Shown: piece after piece, positions 21,180 through 31,583 of the stretch
Layout of the letters: every line of letters starts with the position of its first letter
Position numbering within the stretch: the first letter of the stretch is position 1
Assembly (NCBI GenBank): GCA_001939145.1
Contig: LSRX01000336.1
Span: 192,750-256,749, forward strand
From: Symbiodinium microadriaticum
Taxonomy: Eukaryota > Sar > Dinophyceae > Suessiales > Symbiodiniaceae
Length of the DNA: 64,000 nt
Direction: 5' to 3'
Program-made: the position numbers and the translations under genes
The notes under the pieces: generated by a model
Database searches by the model: none
Told to the model about the DNA's origin: nothing
What the model saw: the letters and a program-made list of their open reading frames with translations, nothing else

Positions 21180-21400
21180 AGATGCCCAGGCCGCTCCGTC
21201 GTATTTTTGTTCCTTCGGATTTTCCTCTTCATAGCTATAGTAGTAGGGTTTAGGGTTTAGGGTTTACTAATATCGTTCGTTAGGTTTTCCTTATACCCGA
21301 CACCCTAAACCCTAAACCCTAAAGTAATATTGTTCCGTAGGACTTCTTGTCAGAGTAATGGTAGTCATATATCGTTCCTTCGAGTGCCTTTTAGGGTTCA
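21180..21400. repeat. Dispersed GTTCCTTCGG/GTTCCGTAGG words between telomere-like units
   Basis: Words of the form ATATTGTTCCGTAGGA, ATATCGTTCGTTAGGTTTTC and ATATCGTTCCTTCGAG occur three or four times, separated by TTTAGGG or CCCTAAA units. A similar word, TATTCCGTAGGGTTCC, is at 13851-13866. They may be fragments of one repeat family broken up by telomere-like insertions. Confidence 0.45.
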
Positions 21401-22029
21401 GGGTCTAGGGTCTAGGGTTTAGGGCTTAGTCTAGTATGCTAAGTCTCAAAACCCTCTTCGAATTTCTGAGGCCCCTCTCTTTGGGGTTGAGACTCTCTTA
21501 AGGTAGCTGTAAGCAGTCCTTCAAGGCTTGAAGGGCTCGTTTTAGTTTCTGTGATGTTTTGGTATAGGTTTGTGGTGTTGGGGTTTTGGGTTTAGAGTCT
21601 GGGGTTTAGGGTGATGTTTTCACTTAAAACGAGTTTCGGGTGTAGGTTTTGGGGGTTGGCGTTCAGAGCATTGGTGTAGCGATGACTCAGAGATTGGGGC
21701 TTAGCGTTTAAGGCTGTTTAACGGCTTTTCCCCTAAACCCTAAGACCCAAACAGATTGCGAGTCCGAGTCTTGGCATTGGAACTGCAAATCTTGCAGCGT
21801 CGGAGTGTTCACCTGTCATGCACAGCCTCCAGCGCCCACCGAGTGCATCAGAAGAAGTATCACACCGGCGGTCATTCGACCCGGACACTGAGGAAAGAAG
21901 CATCTGGGCTTTTTGTTCTAAGTGGTCTTAGTTCAATGACAGCCTCTTCAGCTGAGGTTTGATGTCTTCTACCTCGATGTCGGATAAAAAGCACAGAAGG
22001 AACCTCGACCCTAGTAAGGCACATCTTCG

Positions 22030-22140
22030 AGCCCTAAACCCCAAACCCTAACCCCAAACCCCAAACCCTAAACCCCAAACCCCAAACCCCGAACCCTAAA
22101 CCCTAAACCCCAAACCCTAAACCCCAAACCCCTAAACTCC
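22030..22140 (-). repeat. Telomere-like array with CCCCAAA variant
   Basis: CCCTAAACCCCAAA alternation for about 110 bp. Confidence 0.85.
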
Positions 22141-22193
22141 GAAAAAGGGACCGAGACCTCCAGGCCTTGTCGCGAAGACCCCGAAGCCCCCAC

Positions 22194-22301
22194 CATAAGG
22201 ACGAAATGAACCCTGAAAGGGTTTACGGTTCATATACCATATAGGGATTTATAGTATAAGGGTATAGGGCCCCTACTTTTAAGGGTCCTTTCGTCCTTAC
22301 G
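22194..22301. mobile_element. MITE-G
   Basis: The left end ATAAGGACGAAATGAACCCT pairs with AGGGTCCTTTCGTCCTTACG at the right end. The interior is AT-rich with ATATAGGGATTTATAG. Only one copy is in the window. Confidence 0.6.
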
Positions 22302-22369
22302 GCACTTAGCAAGAGTCGCGCGGAACCTTGCCGTTGGTTTTCTTTTGCAAATCCTTGAAGCAGATTTAG

Positions 22370-22493
22370 ATTCAGGGGTTTAGGGTTTCGGGGTGTAGGG
22401 GTTTCGGGTTTAGGGGTTTAGGGGTTTAGGGGTTTAGGGTTTAGGGATTTAGGGTTCAGGGGTTTAGGGTTTAGGGGTTTAGGGTTTCGGGAT
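22370..22493 (+). repeat. Telomere-like array, TTTAGGG orientation
   Basis: TTTAGGGG/TTTAGGG with TTTCGGG variants. Confidence 0.85.
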
Positions 22494-22644
22494 ACCTGGA
22501 CTCAGCCTCTTGCTTGCAGGCCGTCGTCTTCCTTGGCACGAGCGCCGGGGGTGAGGTAAGACCAAGCAACACACTGACGATGCAACACAGGCTGGGCACC
22601 TTTCAACCCCCAAGACCTGAAAACCCTGAAGACCTACTTGACTT

Positions 22645-22745
22645 CTTAGTAGCTGAGCAGGCAACCTTCAACCTTTTAGGGCTTATACCATCCTACCACA
22701 ATTGAAAGGTTAACTTTTTTTGGGCTAGGGTACTCAGCCCCTAAG
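22645..22745. mobile_element. MITE-D, reference copy
   Basis: The left end TTAGTAGCTGAGCAGG is partly complementary to GGGTACTCAGCCCCTAAG at the right end. The interior AACCTTCAACCTTTT pairs loosely with AAAGGTTAACTTTTTTTGGG. A diverged relative lies at 24823-24910. Confidence 0.65.
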
Positions 22746-22942
22746 ACTTTGATGAGACGTGTTTGACATGCATGCTTGGGGTCTTGGATGCGGCTCCATT
22801 TCGCGTCGCAACCTAGCGTTCGTTCAAAGCCCACCATGTTCGTTGAGATTTTAGTTCAAGCTTTCATCTTCGGCACGTAATGTTCTTCGGGACTTCTCCT
22901 AAACCCGGCCCTAAACTCCTAAACCCTAAACCCTAAACCCCT

Positions 22943-23263
22943 AAACGAATCGACTGCAGCATTGTCCTCCGGATCTTCCTGGCTGCAGAACAAGGTTTCT
23001 GCACGGACAATCGAAGAGATTCTTGCCCTAAACGAATCGACTGCAGCATTGTCCCCCGCATCTTCCTGGCTGCAGAACAAGGTTTCTGCACGGACAATCG
23101 AAGAGATTCTTGCAGAAGCCCACAAGGAGAAGGCGGAGTTGGTGGCTCAAAAAAAAACGAGGAGCTTGTGCGCCTGCGCCACATAGAGCAGAAGCATTCA
23201 ACTGACGTCACGTTCAGATTTCGGTCCCGACGAGAAGTTGGACACCTCCAGAGCATAAGCTTC
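22943..23263 (+). CDS. Hypothetical coding fragment with internal duplication
   Basis: The block 22943-23025 repeats at 23027 onward. It reads NESTAALSSGSSWLQNKVSA and TIEEILA, then NESTAALSPASSWLQNKVSA with TIEEILAEAHKEKAELVAQ. A run of nine A at 23149-23157 breaks the frame. In the next frame it continues NEELVRLRHIEQKHSTDVTF and RFRSRREVGHLQS, in the same frame as the downstream reverse-transcriptase fragment. The likely reading is a helical protein segment with a homopolymer frameshift, possibly the upstream part of the retroelement. I do not recognise a domain. Confidence 0.4.
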
Positions 23264-23264
23264 N
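23264..23264. other. Single-N assembly join
   Basis: One N separates two identical 238-bp stretches, 23026-23263 and 23265-23502. Confidence 1.
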
Positions 23265-23502
23265 CCCTAAACGAATCGACTGCAGCATTGTCCCCCGCAT
23301 CTTCCTGGCTGCAGAACAAGGTTTCTGCACGGACAATCGAAGAGATTCTTGCAGAAGCCCACAAGGAGAAGGCGGAGTTGGTGGCTCAAAAAAAAACGAG
23401 GAGCTTGTGCGCCTGCGCCACATAGAGCAGAAGCATTCAACTGACGTCACGTTCAGATTTCGGTCCCGACGAGAAGTTGGACACCTCCAGAGCATAAGCT
23501 TC
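23265..23502. repeat. Exact duplicate of 23026-23263 across an N
   Basis: I read both stretches base by base and found no difference, including the run of nine A. Exact identity at a single-N join is typical of overlapping contig ends left unmerged. Confidence 0.85.
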
Positions 23503-23553
23503 ATCCGTGCTTCGACTTATGTGGACTTAGCAGGCTTTTCAGATCCTTGGTAA

Positions 23554-24198
23554 CGACGACACAGAGCTGCACTCGCCGCAGAATCCTATAAAAAACTAAG
23601 ACTGGTCTGGAACAGCAGCCGCACAAATAAGCATAAACTTTACATTTTCCGCACAACCTTCGTTCCCACCCTCTGCTACGGATTAGACGCCCTGACTCTC
23701 ACTGACCCCAACCTTAGAAGACTAGACGCCTGGTATCCCAAATTCCTACGCAGGGTTATAGGTATCAAAGCCACCTATTGGTCTAGAATAAGCAATTGGA
23801 GTGTCTGGAACCAAGCCAACAGACCACAACTCCCCTCAACCACTCTCCAAACCCTGCAAATCAAAGCCCTTGCCAATATTGTTTGCTCTTCCCCTGAAGA
23901 CCCGATGCACAATCTAGTCTTTTGCCACCCCATGAAAGACAGAATACAGGCTCAAGGCCATAGAAAAGGAATGCAGTTTCCTTACTGGGTCGAAGTTACA
24001 ACGCATAGACATTTCCCGAACATATGGATAGGGGGCCACACCGCTCGTAGTAATGCCGCAAAGCAGCTCTATGGCCAGAATGAACAGTATGTAATCCTCA
24101 AAAAGCAACTACAAAGCCTACGAGACCCGGCAGAGCAGGCGCCTAAACCCCTAAATCCCAAAGAAGCCATTTGTCTTTCTCAGAGTTCCGTCTTTTGA
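23554..24198 (+). pseudogene. LINE-type reverse transcriptase, C-terminal fragment
   Basis: The frame is open from the stop at 23551 to 24198, about 214 residues. It reads AALAAESYKKLRLVW, then KLYIFRTTFVPTLCYGLDAL, LRRLDAWYPKFLRRVIGIKA and TYWSRISNWSVWNQAN. This order (an A-rich helix, a K-L-R-x-V-W segment, the PTLLYG-like box, a L-x-x-L-x-x-F-x-x-R-x-L-R-x-x-x-G box) matches the thumb and post-thumb region of LINE ORF2 proteins as I know them. The catalytic YADD region and everything upstream are missing, so this is a dead 5'-truncated copy. The last 25 codons pass into CCCTAAA-type sequence and are probably not element. Identification rests on motif memory, not on a search. Confidence 0.75.
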
Positions 24199-24244
24199 AC
24201 GAGGTGCTCTTTTGGCTCTGAATGCTGTGCGGCTTCAGATGCTT

Positions 24245-24450
24245 ATGCCAGAATAGAGGGTTTCGGATTTAGGGTTTAGGGTCTAGAGTTTCGGATTTAT
24301 GGTTTAGGGGTTTAGGGTTTGGGGTCTAGGGTTCAGGGTTTAGGGTTTAGCGTTTTGGTCTAGGGTTTCGGATTTAGGATTTAGGGGTCTAGGGTCTAGG
24401 GCTTTAGGGCCTTAGGGGTTTAGGGTTGAGGGTTTAGGGTTTAGCTAGAA
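24245..24450 (+). repeat. Telomere-like array, TTTAGGG orientation
   Basis: TTTAGGG with TTTCGGATTTAGG and GGTCTAGGG variants. Confidence 0.85.
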
Positions 24451-24822
24451 ACTTAAAAAAGCCTCACGCCCCGCAACCCCAACCAAGGTACAGAGTATAT
24501 ACTATGTAGGTACAAGGACCTTTGCCGCTTTCGGGTGGTAAGCGCAACAGCCCTTAAACCCTGGATCAAGTTTTCTGAAACCTACACTCTAAACCCTATA
24601 GCCCCAAACCTTCAACCCTGAACCCTGTCAACCCTACATCCTGCTTCCAAAAAAGGCCTAAGTGGCCCTAAACCGTAAACCCTAAACCCCTAAACCCTAA
24701 ACTCCTAAAACCTGACCCGAATTCTGCGCAGGGAGATGATCCAGACACGTTTGCAGACGGTCGTCCTGCAAGACCTGACGAATCTGGAGGCTTCGACAGG
24801 TTTGAGCATTTCGGGTTTAGCG

Positions 24823-24910
24823 TAGGAGCCCAATAGGTAAACTTTAAACTTTTTGGTATAAACCCCTACCAAAAGAAAAGTTTAACTTTTTTTGGGCCAG
24901 GGCACTGGGC
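24823..24910. mobile_element. Diverged MITE-D-like element
   Basis: GGAGCCCAATAGGTAAACTT and TAACTTTTTTTGGGCCAGGG resemble the arms of MITE-D and are mutually complementary over the AAAGTTTA core. Assignment to the family is tentative. Confidence 0.4.
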
Positions 24911-24917
24911 AGCGAAG

Positions 24918-25050
24918 TTAGGGCTTAGGGGTTTAGGGTTTAGGGCGACAGGTTTTAGGATTTGGGGTTTAAGGTTTAGGGGTTTAAGGGTTTAGGGGTT
25001 TAGGGGTTTGGGGGTTTGGGGGTTTGGGGGTTTAGGGTTTAGGGCTCCGA
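24918..25050 (+). repeat. Telomere-like array, TTTAGGG orientation
   Basis: TTTAGGGG and TTTGGGGG units. Confidence 0.8.
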
Positions 25051-25332
25051 CAGGTGTTTGGATTTGGGGCTTTAGGATGCGGCATTACAGTAGGTACCTG
25101 ATTAAGAAGCCTTGGGTCTTAATTAGGGCTCTTTATAAAACCCTAAACCCTAAACACCCTTTAGCCTAAAACCCTATAAACCCTAAACCCTAAACTACTT
25201 TTGAGTTTTGCGGATCAGATTCCTACATTTGGGGCTTAACTAAGCCTCCGGCTTAGGATTTAAGGGTTGGGGACCTAGGATGCAAGGGAAACCCTTAACC
25301 CTAAAACCTTAAAGCCCTAAACCCTAAACCTT

Positions 25333-25430
25333 ACCCTCAGGCCCCTAAGTAGTTCTTTTTTGTGGCTTAGATTTAGATTCCTATAAGGTAATCCCAAAAA
25401 GGAACTATATACTTTGGGGCCTGTGGGTAG
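25333..25430. mobile_element. MITE-B copy
   Basis: CCCTCAGGCCCCTAAGTAGT at the left, CTTTGGGGCCTGTGGGTAG at the right, with interior TTCCTATAAGGTAATCCCAA. It serves as the intact comparison for 25650-25735. Confidence 0.75.
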
Positions 25431-25649
25431 TTTAGGGTGTTGAGTCAGGATTTGGGGGAGGATCTAGAAAGTAAATCCCCTAATTTGGGACCCTAACTAC
25501 TAAAGGCGACTTTATCGGAACCCCCCTTAAGGGATCTACTCCCAAAGCCCTATAACCCCCTATGAATCCCCTCTAATCCCTAAAGATCCCTTTAAAGAGC
25601 CCTTAAAGGAACCCCCCTTAAAGGATCTACTTTTGGGATCCTCCCGGGG

Positions 25650-25735
25650 GACCCATAGGCTCCTAAGTAGTTCCTTTTTGTGGCTTATATTTCGAATCCT
25701 ATAATTATAGGGTTTAGGGTTTAGGGTTTAGGGCC
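25650..25735. mobile_element. Half MITE-B joined to TTTAGGG array
   Basis: ACCCATAGGCTCCTAAGTAG, then TTCCTTTTTGTGGCTTATAT and AATCCTATAA, match the left half of 25333-25430. At the point where the intact copy reads GGTAATCCC, this one reads TTATAGGGTTTAGGG and continues as a telomere-like array to 25735. The right half is absent. Confidence 0.65.
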
Positions 25736-25861
25736 TAAAACCCTAAACCCTAAAACCCTAAAGCCTAAATTCCTCCCGGGGTCTGAGTCAGGATTTTGGG
25801 GAAGAAAGTCAGGGCATGATCTGCTTGGACCTCCGACTTCCCGGCAGGATCATGGGTTCAG

Positions 25862-25948
25862 GCTTTGGGGTTTAGGGTTTAGGGTTTTAGGGGTTTCAGG
25901 ATTTAGGGTTTAGGTTTTAGGGTTTTAGGGGTTTTAGGGTTTAGGTTT
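25862..25948 (+). repeat. Telomere-like array, TTTAGGG orientation
   Basis: TTTAGGG and TTTTAGGGG units. Confidence 0.8.
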
Positions 25949-26404
25949 CCCACATCGAGCTTTAAATGGACCTTTTGCAACCCTTAAAGGATCGGTCATA
26001 TTGATCATTGTAACCTGCGAGCCGCTAACCCCAAACCCTAAGGGTTTGGGGTTTAGGGTTTACTAAACCCTAAACCCTATATCTTCATTGCACATTGAGA
26101 AAGGTAGACCTGCATGCGCACTGGGCAGGTCGAAAATCTGACAAGCTGGAGGCGCGTACGGGGTTTAGGGTTTATGGTTTAGGGAGGGTACAGGTTAAGC
26201 TGTGTGATGTTTTGTTTTGCTTTGTTATTATTAATGTTAGTGTACAGTTGAGGGTTTAGGTTTTAGAGCTTTCGCACCCGATAGGTAGGCAGACTGAAAT
26301 GCACCTTGCTAGGCGCATGCATAAAGAAGTTGATGAGCATGCATACGCGGAGAATACCCCATCAGCGAACATCAAAGCAGTTCCCCCCGTGATAAACGCA
26401 TATA

Positions 26405-26492
26405 TCTAAACCCTAAAACCCTAAACCCTAAAACCCTAAACCCTAGGACCCTAAACCCTAAACCCTAAACCCTTAAACCCTAAGCCCGTAAG
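26405..26492 (-). repeat. Telomere-like array, CCCTAAA orientation
   Basis: CCCTAAAACCCTAAA alternation. Confidence 0.85.
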
Positions 26493-26697
26493 CGCAGCGC
26501 CATCAAAGACCCCAACCCTTCCTCGACCTTCTCTTTCCAGGTTTGGGAGTTTAGGGTTCAGGGATTCCGGACTCCTCTTTGCAGGAGTTTCGGTGTTGTT
26601 GTACAACGTGCCCAAGCAACCTAGAAAGCTTCTCCGCAGCTCAGTGCTTTTTCAAGCTTAACTGTCAAGGCCTAAGGCTCATGTGACAGTTGTTGAA

Positions 26698-26863
26698 ATA
26701 GCACGTGTGTTTAATCATTCGTTGTACGACTGACCGCTGACCATAGTGCTCTAGTAGACAAAAGTGCGTGCGCATGCCATGGTACAATTCTACTAACACT
26801 TGGACGGGTATAATTATACATCAGTGCTTGTGGTACAATCTGGTGTTCCTATTTGGTTCTATA
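26698..26863. repeat. Unique 166-bp block duplicated at 26991-27156
   Basis: The block starting ATAGCACGTGTGTTTAATCA recurs without a visible difference at 26991-27156, immediately after a single N at 26990. As at 23264, this is probably an unmerged contig overlap. No coding sequence is seen in it. Confidence 0.85.
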
Positions 26864-27454
26864 GGTTATCAGCCGTATAGCCGGCTTGGTGGTTACAGTA
26901 CAACTGGTACAATCAGTGCATGAGTTCCGTTGAGCTTTTATCTGACAGATCCTCGGTTACCGACGCATCTTTCAGATCAATGACGGAAGNATAGCACGTG
27001 TGTTTAATCATTCGTTGTACGACTGACCGCTGACCATAGTGCTCTAGTAGACAAAAGTGCGTGCGCATGCCATGGTACAATTCTACTAACACTTGGACGG
27101 GTATAATTATACATCAGTGCTTGTGGTACAATCTGGTGTTCCTATTTGGTTCTATAACAGTTTGGGCTTTTAGGGTTTAGGGGTTTAGGGTTTAGGCTCT
27201 AGGGTTTGGGGCAGTGCTAGAGCTTTCCAGCCAACTCCTCCTACCACCTGCTGTGCAGGTTCAATCCGCTCGACATGGAATCAAGCACGACCTGCTTCGT
27301 TCCTCGGATTGCGACTCTGATATCGTACGCGAATGTGCAGTATATGATGACTGCTACTTCCCGTCAGTGGTAGTGACGCCGATGCGAATGAGGAGTTCAA
27401 AGAGGGTGGGAATGATAACGAAGATCAGGACTACGCATTGAGGGTCATGCTGCT

Positions 27455-27565
27455 GCTGCCGCTGCTGCTTCTGCTGCTGGTGATGATGATGATGATGATG
27501 ATGGTGATGATGGTGATGAAGGTGACAATGCAAGGATGTTGATGACGATGACCGCTGCGGCTGCT

Positions 27566-27596
<31 letters not shown>

Positions 27597-28110
27597 ATGA
27601 TGTTTGCATCCGCGGCTTAGCAGCACGAGTTGCAGGATTTTATGGCGGTGATGACTGGTGCTGGTGCTGGTTTTGGTGGTGGTGCGGTGGTGCTGCTGGT
27701 GCTGCTGGTGCTGCTGGTGCTGCTGGTGCTGCTGATGCTGCTGGTGGTGATGGTGGCGGTGATGGTGGCGGTGATGGTGGTGGTGATGGTGGTGGTAGTG
27801 GTGGTGGTGGTGGTGGTGGTGGTGGTGGTGGTTGTTGTTTCTGTTGCTGTTTTTGTTGTTTTCATTGGTGATGACGATGACGTGGTTCAAGAAGAAGAAG
27901 ATGATGATGCTGATCTCGATGGTGATGGTTACGACAACGTTGTCGATGCGAAAACTCTGCGTGACGAAGGTGATCATGAATATGATGGCGGTGCCTGCGA
28001 CAAGCACACGAACTTTCTCTGGGTGATGGTGAGGGTTATGACGATGATGCTACCGCTGCTGATGATGATGGTGATGATGATGATGATGATGATGATGATG
28101 TTGACGACGG
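27455..28110. repeat. Long imperfect trinucleotide tract (TGG/TGA/TGC)
   Basis: ATG/GCT runs at 27455-27600, TGCTGG at 27660-27740, TGGTGG at 27745-27835 and GATGATG at 27893-28110. Frames of 110-235 codons cross it on both strands, encoding poly-Val, poly-Gly, poly-His or poly-Thr. All frames are open because of the triplet period, so I call no gene. Confidence 0.9.
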
Positions 28111-29025
28111 TGATGTTGAGGATGGTGATGACGGGCATGTCTTGCAGTGACTGGATTTTCGGCAAGGTTTCGAGGTCTGCAAAACAGGGGATAATGTTTG
28201 CGCAAACTTGGATTGCTGGTTATTGCCTCGGAGCGATAAGGCTGTCACACAGTGTTTGTTCCTCTGATGCGGATTCTCGGTTTCGGGTTGATAACCCAGA
28301 GTGTGCATCAGGGCCGCTGAACCTTACAAAGCCCTAAACCCTCAAGCCCGTCTTTGGAAGGAAGTCTCCACTCTTGCTGCCGTCAATTCTGACCCTCGCC
28401 TCACTACACCAGATTCGTTCACATCATTCATGAACACTCACTCCAGGCCCAGTTCCCTGGATTCTAGGGTGCCTAAGCCCTAAACGCTGATACCTGAACC
28501 CTAAACCCTAAACCCCATGCTGTACCATGGTTGCAGACGGGCAGGAACTTACTACAACGGCGCTTGAGCTTCTGGGGACTCATCAAGATAAGTAGGAGCC
28601 CTACCCTTAAACCCCGAATCCAAGGTTTGTGCAAAGTTGCTGTCCATCTGCATGCCAAGCTCCATTAAAGAGAAGGGCGTCACGGAGACCGCCAGCGGCC
28701 CAGTCGTTAGTCACGACGGGGTTTCGGAGGTCATAGGGTATATAGGATGTCGAAAGGGGCTTCATAGTCTTGTTTTTCCAGTTGGGTCTTGAATAGGGGT
28801 TGAAAGTGTGTTATCGTGATTCTGCAGAGTGCACGTTAGGGACTCAAAAACCTCTGTCAGTCATACTCAGAGACTTTCATTCATGGGAGTCTACAAAGGT
28901 TCTTCAACAGGGTTGTCCCTGTGCCATGCTATCGGTGGGCCTCTTGCCCGAGACTTCTGCCTATCAGCTCGAATTAGCAGTGTATCTCGGCTCCAGATAC
29001 CCCATTGCAGGCATTGTAGGTATGC
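28111..29025. other. Gene-free spacer
   Basis: Mostly unique sequence with small CCCTAAA traces near 28330 and 28490-28515. Overlapping 80-90-codon frames occur at 28800-29077 but end in the tetramer microsatellite; none has a recognised motif. Confidence 0.4.
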
Positions 29026-29127
29026 ATGTATGCAAGCAAGCACGTATGCATGTTTCCATGTATGCATGAATGGTTGACGCATGTATGCATGCATGCATGC
29101 GTGTATGTATGTATGTATGTATGTATG

Positions 29128-29159
<32 letters not shown>

Positions 29160-29300
29160 CGCCTTCATGGATGCATGCATGCATGCATGCATGCATGCAT
29201 GCATGCATGCATGCATACATGCATGTCTGTATGTATGGATGGATGGATGGATGTATGGATGCATGCATGTTTGCATGTATGTATGTACGCATGTGTGATA
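29026..29300. repeat. Compound (ATGC)n/(TATG)n/(ATGG)n microsatellite
   Basis: ATGC and GTAT tetramers with a 15-bp unique interruption near 29160. It reads as artificial Met-His-Ala-Cys peptides in several frames. Confidence 0.95.
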
Positions 29301-30084
29301 TATGGATATGTGTCTATCTACGTGTATGTGTACATCTATCTATATATATATATATACAGATTTGCTATATTGCCATCATCCTGCATGCTTGGATCGGTAG
29401 GGATACCTCACGTCCAGGGTGCCGGTATAACAGCGTAGTTTCATGAGAATGGCTTGGTGCAATGACTCGGTCGAGTTTCGATGTCATGGGTTACAGGGGA
29501 CTAGTAATGGTCAAGAAGCAGGCTCTGCAAAGTTCACTTGTTAATGTACCGTTTTGACAACTTCGTTGACCGCCTTTCAGTATTGGGGACACCACGGCAC
29601 TGGCAAAGCCATTCTTGGTGTTTTGTTGCTGAAGTGGTTGCTGTGTAGACCAGTGTGTATGTCGTACAGCAACGCTGCCCTAAACCCTAAACAAACCCTT
29701 TGAACAACGGCGTTGTCAGATGTCCGAGCTAGCTGTCAAAGTTTGATTCTTTCCTCAAGCCCTAAACCTTATGACCTCACACACCCCCTGGAGTGCGAGG
29801 ACGTGCTTTCAAGCCTAAGCCCAAACATCTCACTAAGTCCTGCCTGCGGGTTTAGGGTTTAGGTTTTAGGGTTTAGCCTATAGTCCTAAACTCGAAAGGT
29901 TTGCAGATTTCAGTGTCGTGTACGTGAATGCATGGAAGCTTGAGAAATAGGGGGATGTAGCACAGAGCCGCAGTTGATCGTTTTGTTGTATGAAATCTCG
30001 AAAACGATAGCCTGATCATCGGAACCCCTTTAACACCAACACAAAACCTCTCAAACTCCGTCAGGGCACACATGAAACCTGTAA

Positions 30085-30165
30085 TACGACCTGGAGCCCT
30101 AAACTCTAAACCCCTAAACCCTAAAACCCTAAACCCTAAACCCTAAACCCTAAACCCTAATCCCC
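30085..30165 (-). repeat. Telomere-like array, CCCTAAA orientation
   Basis: CCCTAAA units flanked on each side by the same 26-bp sequence that begins ACATGAAACCTGTAATACGA (30070-30095 and 30167-30192). The array lies inside a short direct duplication. Confidence 0.8.
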
Positions 30166-30275
30166 CACATGAAACCTGTAATACGACCTGGAGTTGAACA
30201 GGAAATCTCAGCCTTCATTGCAACCGTCGAAGAGGGCTACCTGAAGGTGCCGTCTCTTGGCTGCACAAGAGCCCT

Positions 30276-30430
30276 TAGGGCTGGAGGGCCGAGGATGCCC
30301 CTTAAAGGGGGACCCTTCTTAACTCTACTTCTGGCTCTCTTAAAAGGGACCTTATTGAGAGGGTGTATATCCCCAAGGGGCCCCCTAATCCTGACTCCCA
30401 GCTTAGGGCTGGAGGGCCGAGGATGCCCCG
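30276..30430. repeat. Direct repeat of 25 bp flanking about 105 bp
   Basis: AGGGCTGGAGGGCCGAGGAT followed by GCCCC occurs at about 30277 and 30406. The segment between carries AAAGGGGGACCC and AAAAGGGACC. Confidence 0.7.
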
Positions 30431-30439
30431 GTTTTAGTT

Positions 30440-30548
30440 TAGGCTTCAGGGTTTAGGGCTTTAGGGTTTAGAGTTTAGTTTAGGGTTTAGAGTTTAGAGT
30501 TTAGGGTTTAGGGTTTAGAGTTTAGAGTTTAGGGTTTAGGGTTTACCT
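30440..30548 (+). repeat. Telomere-like array with TTTAGAG variant
   Basis: TTTAGGG alternates with TTTAGAG in a 14- or 21-bp higher-order pattern. Confidence 0.85.
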
Positions 30549-30796
30549 GGAACATCTAACCGTATGTTTATTTCTGTTTGTGTTGGGTTTTTCCAAGGAA
30601 TGCGGTTTCCCGTACAGAAATCCTGGTTGTGACTAATCACGTATGGAAATAAACGTGTCACGCGGAAATCCTTTGCCAACCATATACCCTACCCTATCCT
30701 GTGTATATAAACCCTAAAATACCCTAAACCCACACACCTTTGCCAAAGTTCATGCTCAAGCTCGACATGGATGGCTCGTTGACAAGGCCGGGCCCG

Positions 30797-30935
30797 GTAT
30801 ACATACATACATACATACATACATACATACATACATACATACATACATAACATACATACATACATACATACATACATACATACATACATACATACATACA
30901 TACACACATACATACACATATATACATATATATAT
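30797..30935. repeat. (CATA)n microsatellite
   Basis: Over 100 bp of CATA with one single-base slip at about 30848. Confidence 0.95.
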
Positions 30936-31039
30936 ATACACACTCTCACAGATACGACCATTCTGTGTAATATGCATATATATATATATATAATACAAGT
31001 ATGCATGCCCGTGTGTATATAAGCATACATACATGCACA

Positions 31040-31160
31040 TACTTGCATGCATGTATGTATGTATACATGCATACATACATACATACCTACATATATACAT
31101 ACATACATACATACATACATACATACACACATACATATATACATACCCATACATACCCAT
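31040..31160. repeat. (CATA)n microsatellite, second block
   Basis: Imperfect CATA/TGCA tetramers; a shorter TA run lies at 31243-31260. Confidence 0.9.
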
Positions 31161-31583
31161 ACACGTGACATAGACATACCCACACATGTAGAACTATATG
31201 GGTATACAGTACATATGCACATACATATATGTAAATATCATACATATATATATATATATGTGGGGGATATAATTTATAAAATAGAAATAGATAGACAAGA
31301 TGAAGATGAAGAAGTTCGTGATGCGGTAGGAGCGCAGAAAGTTGCCTGCCAGGGGCTGTCGGGAAATCTCTGTGGAGGTGGTGCCGGCTGATTTTATTAT
31401 TCTCTGTCTCTCTCGCTTGCTCTTTATCTGCATGTTATACATGTGACATGATGTGGCAGCGTGGGCTTCTGCATAGGATACGACTACATGCACTTAGCAC
31501 GCAGGAACCATGCATGCTTGCAACATGAGGTATAGGAGGCATGTTGCTTTGCATAAATTAGCTAGATTCGATATTGCTCAGTT

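Noticed and set aside
27354..28337. Frames of 217 and 235 codons with poly-His, poly-Val, poly-Gly
   Set aside because: A triplet microsatellite keeps all frames open; the non-repeat ends have no recognisable protein features.
28891..29446. Overlapping Met-His-Ala-Cys or Cys-Met-Tyr-Val proteins
   Set aside because: Products of tetranucleotide repeats, as also at 15.4 kb and 30.7-31.2 kb.
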